A DNA stretch of 64,000 nucleotides from Hoeflea_A sp965228785 (GTDB lineage: Bacteria; Pseudomonadota; Alphaproteobacteria; Rhizobiales; Rhizobiaceae), in assembly GCA_965228785.1 (NCBI GenBank), contig CBDDIF010000002.1:3348001-3412000 (forward strand). Reading direction: 5' to 3'. Below, one piece after another: positions 60,880-64,000 of this stretch. Numbering within the stretch: position 1 is the first letter of the stretch; each line of letters starts with the position of its first letter. The position numbers were made by a program, and so were the translations under genes. Below the pieces are notes generated by a model. That model searched no databases. It saw nothing but the letters and a program-made list of their open reading frames with translations, and was not told the origin of the DNA.

Positions 60880-61818
60880 ATGCGTAAATCCATTGATCTG
60901 TCCGGAATCGACCTCAACGCCTTGGCGGTTTTTGCACAGGTGGCTGAAGCCGGAAATTTTACCCAGGGTGCCCAGGCTCTGGGCGTGCCCAAGGGCAGTG
61001 TCAGTCGCAAGATCAGTGCGCTTGAAGCCGCTCTCGGGGTCCGCCTGCTCAATCGCACAACCCGCAAGGTCTCACTGACGGATATCGGCAGGCTCTATTA
61101 TGAGCAGTGCCGCAAGGGTCTTGATGAGCTCGAAGCCGCAGCGAGGCTGATCGATGCCAGCCGGGCGACACCCCGTGGCACATTGCGAATTTCTGCGCCG
61201 GCGGACTTCGGCGGGGGCCGTTTCGGGGGACTCGTCGAGGAATTTCTGAAGGTCCATGAGCAGGTGAACATCGAACTTCTGCTCAGTGATGATTACGTCG
61301 ATCTGATCGAGCAACGCATCGATTTGGCTTTTCGTTCAGGTACGCTTGCGGATTCAACGCTGATTGCCCGTCGCCTTGGTCCGACCCGGCGCATTCTATG
61401 TGCCAGCCCGGACTACCTTGCGCTCAGGGGCACTCCCGAAACGCTGGAGGAACTGCAAAACCATGACGGCATTGTCCACGGCAGGACAGTGGACAATGCC
61501 CATTGGCGTCTCAGCGGCCCCACTGGCGCCATATCCGTCCGTGTCAACGCGCGTGTCGCTGCCAATGGCATGAGTTTTTTGCGTTCGCTGGCCCTTCGTG
61601 GCCTGGGGATCGTGCTTTATCCCGAAGTCATTGCCCGGGACGACATCGCCCGTGGACGGTTGAGACGGGTGCTTGAGGAATACGCTTCAGCAGAGTCCGC
61701 CATTTACGCCCTCTATCCAAGTGGCCGCCACGTGTCACCCAATGTCCGCGCCTTTCTGGACATGGCCGCTGAAACATGGGCAACAGACGACCCGACCAGC
61801 GGGGTCGCTGATTTATGA
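60880..61818 (+). CDS. LysR-family regulator (CrgA/DsdC-like branch)
   Basis: About 312 residues. The helix-turn-helix is LNALAVFAQVAEAGNFTQGA and VPKGSVSRKISALEAALGVR, followed by RLLNRTTRKVSLTDIGRLYY, the form used by the broad CrgA-like LysR group. ATG 60880 is chosen; another at 60859 is in frame and neither has a clear ribosome site. It is divergent from the VOC gene and overlaps the DinB gene by 6 bp at its end. Ligand unknown. Confidence 0.85.
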   Translation: MRKSIDLSGIDLNALAVFAQVAEAGNFTQGAQALGVPKGSVSRKISALEAALGVRLLNRTTRKVSLTDIGRLYYEQCRKGLDELEAAARLIDASRATPRGTLRISAPADFGGGRFGGLVEEFLKVHEQVNIELLLSDDYVDLIEQRIDLAFRSGTLADSTLIARRLGPTRRILCASPDYLALRGTPETLEELQNHDGIVHGRTVDNAHWRLSGPTGAISVRVNARVAANGMSFLRSLALRGLGIVLYPEVIARDDIARGRLRRVLEEYASAESAIYALYPSGRHVSPNVRAFLDMAAETWATDDPTSGVADL

Positions 61819-62367
61819 CCAGACCGTTTCCTCCGTGATCCCCATTTCGACGAAATCCGGAGCGCGCAGGTCTTCGTCAGGCTTCCAGGCCAGATAGAAT
61901 TCATCCAATTGAGGAGGCGCGACCTTTGTTCCGGCCAGCATGGCATGCGCCTGCCCCCGATGGTGTATCTGGTGCTGGATAAGATGCAGGAAAGTCCGGT
62001 CTAAGCGTTCGACCTGAAGACGATCCGTTCGCGGCAGTTCGATCTGGCGGTCTGCCCGAGCAAGCTCCGGATTGCTGGCCACAGCGACAAGGCGCCGGTC
62101 GACCCTCTGTTGCTCTTCCGCCAATTCGGCCATGGCCGGAAACGGAACATGGGTTTTGAAGGCATCCCGCCCCATGCAGTCGCCCTCGAGAGCGGATACA
62201 TAATACCAGTCGACAATCAGGATGTGGTTGAGAGTCATGACGATCGACGGGAAAAAGCTCGTCCGCTCTGTAGCCAGATCCGCGTCAGACAACAGCATAC
62301 ACGCCTTGTGAAGCCGGAAGTTCGACCAGGCATTGTTCCATGCCTGGGCTTTGAAGAGTGCATTCAT
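61813..62367 (-). CDS. DinB-family four-helix protein
   Basis: 184 residues. Metal ligands of the DinB/YfiT fold are visible: His in TLNHILIVDWYYV and two in HLIQHQIHHRGQAHAML. These proteins bind zinc or nickel; many are thiol transferases. It is convergent with the LysR gene. The specific role is unknown. Confidence 0.88.
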   Translation of the reverse strand: MNALFKAQAWNNAWSNFRLHKACMLLSDADLATERTSFFPSIVMTLNHILIVDWYYVSALEGDCMGRDAFKTHVPFPAMAELAEEQQRVDRRLVAVASNPELARADRQIELPRTDRLQVERLDRTFLHLIQHQIHHRGQAHAMLAGTKVAPPQLDEFYLAWKPDEDLRAPDFVEMGITEETVWS

Positions 62368-62496
62368 GTCGTCTCACCTTTCTTGTCCGGCGCTGTTTGT
62401 TGACTGAACCAACTTCGGCCGGTTCTTGTCGCTGTCCGCATGATGCTACAGGTTGAAGTCTTGAGATATCCGACTCAACACAAATGGAGTGGCAAA

Positions 62497-62883
62497 GTGA
62501 TTGCAGCCATCGCCCCGCAATTCTTTTCGAATGACCTCAGGCGTACACTAGCCGGCTATGATGCGCAGCTCGGTTTCTCAACACAGTTCGAGTATGGCGA
62601 TCCCACCTACTTTGCCGGTGCGATCCGCGACGGTCTGTCGATTTTCTTCAGACATGTTGTGCGGCCTCCGGCATTGCCGGCCGACAAGTATGATCAGGTA
62701 TTGCTGGATGCCTATATTCGCGCCGACGACATCACGGCCCTTCATGAGGAAATTCGCGAACGGGGCGCCGAATTCCATCGGGACCTGGCGGCGATGCCAT
62801 GGGGCTTCACCGAATTCGTTGTCAAGGATTGCGACGGCCGGTTGTTGTGTTTCGGCCAGTCAACCGAGCTCGCCAAAGCATAA
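62497..62883 (+). CDS. VOC/glyoxalase family protein
   Basis: About 128 residues: IAAIAPQFFSNDLRRTLAGY, then LGFSTQFEYGDPTYFAGAIR and WGFTEFVVKDCDGRLLCFGQ, typical of bleomycin-resistance-like VOC proteins. The GTG at 62497 has GGAG seven to ten bases upstream; an ATG 57 bases earlier would add residues not seen in relatives. It is divergent from the DinB gene. Confidence 0.8.
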   Translation: MIAAIAPQFFSNDLRRTLAGYDAQLGFSTQFEYGDPTYFAGAIRDGLSIFFRHVVRPPALPADKYDQVLLDAYIRADDITALHEEIRERGAEFHRDLAAMPWGFTEFVVKDCDGRLLCFGQSTELAKA

Positions 62884-62965
62884 ATGAATCCAGATGTCCG
62901 GCAGTTGCCCGTTTTTGCCGCCGCATTTACACTCCGGGCTTTGGAAACGAATGCTAGCAGGCGAC

Positions 62966-64000
62966 ATGGAACGAAAACTCGCCGCGATCATGGTCAGCGA
63001 CTATGTCGGCTCGACGCCAGCGATGGAGTCGGACGAGGAAGCCTCCATCGCCCTTATCGGTTCGTGCCTGCAGGTGATCGATGACGCCGTGACGGGGCAT
63101 GGCGGACGGGTTTTTAACACCGCTGGCGATGCCTTGCTTGCCGAGTTTCCGAGCGCGGTCAATGCGCTCAAGGCCGCGATGTCGGCACGGGGTACGCTTT
63201 CCTCGGTGGACGGCCTCGACCCGAAATGCGTCCGGTTCGGCCTCCACCTGGCTGACGTCGTTGCCATAGACGGCGACCTGAGAGGCGACGGCGTCAACCT
63301 GGCAAGCCGCATCCAGTCGGCCGCGAAACCCGGCGAGATCGAGGTCTCCGGATCGATTGTCGATAACGTCAAACGCAACTCGCCCTGTTTTTTTGACACC
63401 ATTGGCGACCAACGGTTCAAGGGCGTGTCCGATCCTATCCGTGTCTTTCGCGTACGGTCGGCGATCGACCGTTCTCGCTATCAGAGCGCACCCACGAAGC
63501 ATCCGGAAAATCGACAGATCCGACCCAATTCGCTGATCGTCATGCCGTTCAAGACGGCATCGTCCGCAGATGAGGATCAGCAGTTTCTCGCCGAAGGACT
63601 GACGGATGACCTGACCCTGGAACTCAGCCGGCTGCGCAGCCTGTTCGTCATGTCGCGAACCGCTGCCGGCTCGATCGCCACCAGCGACGCCGTCGAAACC
63701 GGCCTGGCGGTCGGTGCCCAATTCGTCCTGTCCGGGTCAGTCCGCAAAATGGGCGACCGTGTTCGCGTCAACGTATCTCTGACCCGAACGGAGGATGGCG
63801 AAATCGTCTGGTCTGACCGCATGCAGCGCCAGTTCGACGATATCTTCGACCTGCTTGATGATCTTGTCATGCGGGTTGCCGGAACCGTCGCAGGTCGCGT
63901 CGAACACGCCGCCATGCAGGCGGCGCGGCTCAAGCGGCCGACCAATATGTCAGCCTATGAATATTATCTGCGTGGCGTCGAACAGCACCGCATGAGCGGC
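62966..64000 (+). CDS. Class III adenylate cyclase with TolB-like domain, 5' part
   Basis: The gene continues past the right edge; 345 residues are visible. Residues 1-165 are a class III cyclase: MERKLAAIMVSDYVGSTPAM with the first metal Asp, FNTAGDALLAEFPS with the second, then RGDGVNLASRIQSAAKPGE. Residues 185-320 are a TolB/FlgO-like domain (SLIVMPFKTASSADEDQQFL, AEGLTDDLTLELSRLRSLFV). The end begins a repeat stretch, probably tetratricopeptide (PTNMSAYEYYLRGVEQHR). Relatives of this layout are common in rhizobia. ATG 62966 matches the family opening; an ATG at 62951 is also in frame. Confidence 0.9.
   Translation, partial: MERKLAAIMVSDYVGSTPAMESDEEASIALIGSCLQVIDDAVTGHGGRVFNTAGDALLAEFPSAVNALKAAMSARGTLSSVDGLDPKCVRFGLHLADVVAIDGDLRGDGVNLASRIQSAAKPGEIEVSGSIVDNVKRNSPCFFDTIGDQRFKGVSDPIRVFRVRSAIDRSRYQSAPTKHPENRQIRPNSLIVMPFKTASSADEDQQFLAEGLTDDLTLELSRLRSLFVMSRTAAGSIATSDAVETGLAVGAQFVLSGSVRKMGDRVRVNVSLTRTEDGEIVWSDRMQRQFDDIFDLLDDLVMRVAGTVAGRVEHAAMQAARLKRPTNMSAYEYYLRGVEQHRMSG

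Noticed and set aside
1..64000. tRNA, rRNA, CRISPR arrays or intact insertion sequences
   Set aside because: I saw no cloverleaf-type sequence with a CCA-like end, no regularly spaced repeats and no transposase in any frame.

Overview
The window is GC-rich chromosomal DNA of an alphaproteobacterium, most likely from the Hyphomicrobiales (rhizobia-like or marine relatives). The evidence is a RegB/RegA (ActS/ActR) pair, class III cyclases fused to other domains, FCD-type GntR and AraC regulators, the AEP (2-aminoethylphosphonate) LysR regulator, and palindromic intergenic repeats of rhizobial type. I see no rRNA, tRNA, CRISPR array, intact transposase or prophage. Both ends cut a gene: a COG0523 GTPase at the left and a class III cyclase at the right.

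Layout. 0-4.3 kb: zinc-type GTPase with a probable Zur box, a SnoaL-LuxR regulator, an alpha/beta hydrolase and a cyclase-hydrolase fusion. 4.4-10.7 kb: a phosphonate operon phnW-phnA-phnY-pbfA on the minus strand with a divergent LysR regulator. 10.9-17.7 kb: a signalling island made of a LivK-like binding protein, a 1208-residue hybrid kinase, a single-domain receiver, and a convergent receiver domain fused to an EamA/DMT transporter. 18.7-23 kb: the AEP ABC transporter. Together, uptake plus PhnW (AEP to phosphonoacetaldehyde), PbfA (hydroxylated AEP to phosphonoacetaldehyde), PhnY (to phosphonoacetate) and PhnA (to acetate and phosphate) form a complete route for using AEP as P, N and C source.

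23-31.5 kb holds small envelope and stress genes: two paralogous membrane proteins, DUF3096, GNAT, a beta-helix protein, Hsp20 behind an FNR/FixK-type box, an HdeD-like protein, DedA, an LpxO-like hydroxylase and a CAP lipoprotein. 31.5-35.6 kb is a deoxyribose module (GntR, ALDH16-type aldehyde dehydrogenase, DeoC). 35.7-47.8 kb is mixed metabolism: SulP transporter, enoyl-CoA hydratase, SDRs, HrpB helicase, alcohol dehydrogenase, HAD phosphatase, and SRPBCC/ArsR and AraC regulators.

48-58 kb is regulatory: RegB/RegA, an OxyR-like regulator divergent from sbtA-sbtB (bicarbonate uptake), then a TadG-like protein, a second hybrid kinase and a receiver-EAL phosphodiesterase. 58-64 kb ends with AraC-GyrI, DUF1295, DUF924, two VOC proteins, LysR, DinB and the truncated cyclase.

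The points most worth following are the receiver-EamA fusion with its probable sensor module inside the phosphonate locus, an OxyR-like regulator that has lost its peroxidatic cysteine next to sbtAB, and palindromic repeats that sit exactly on TAG stop codons.
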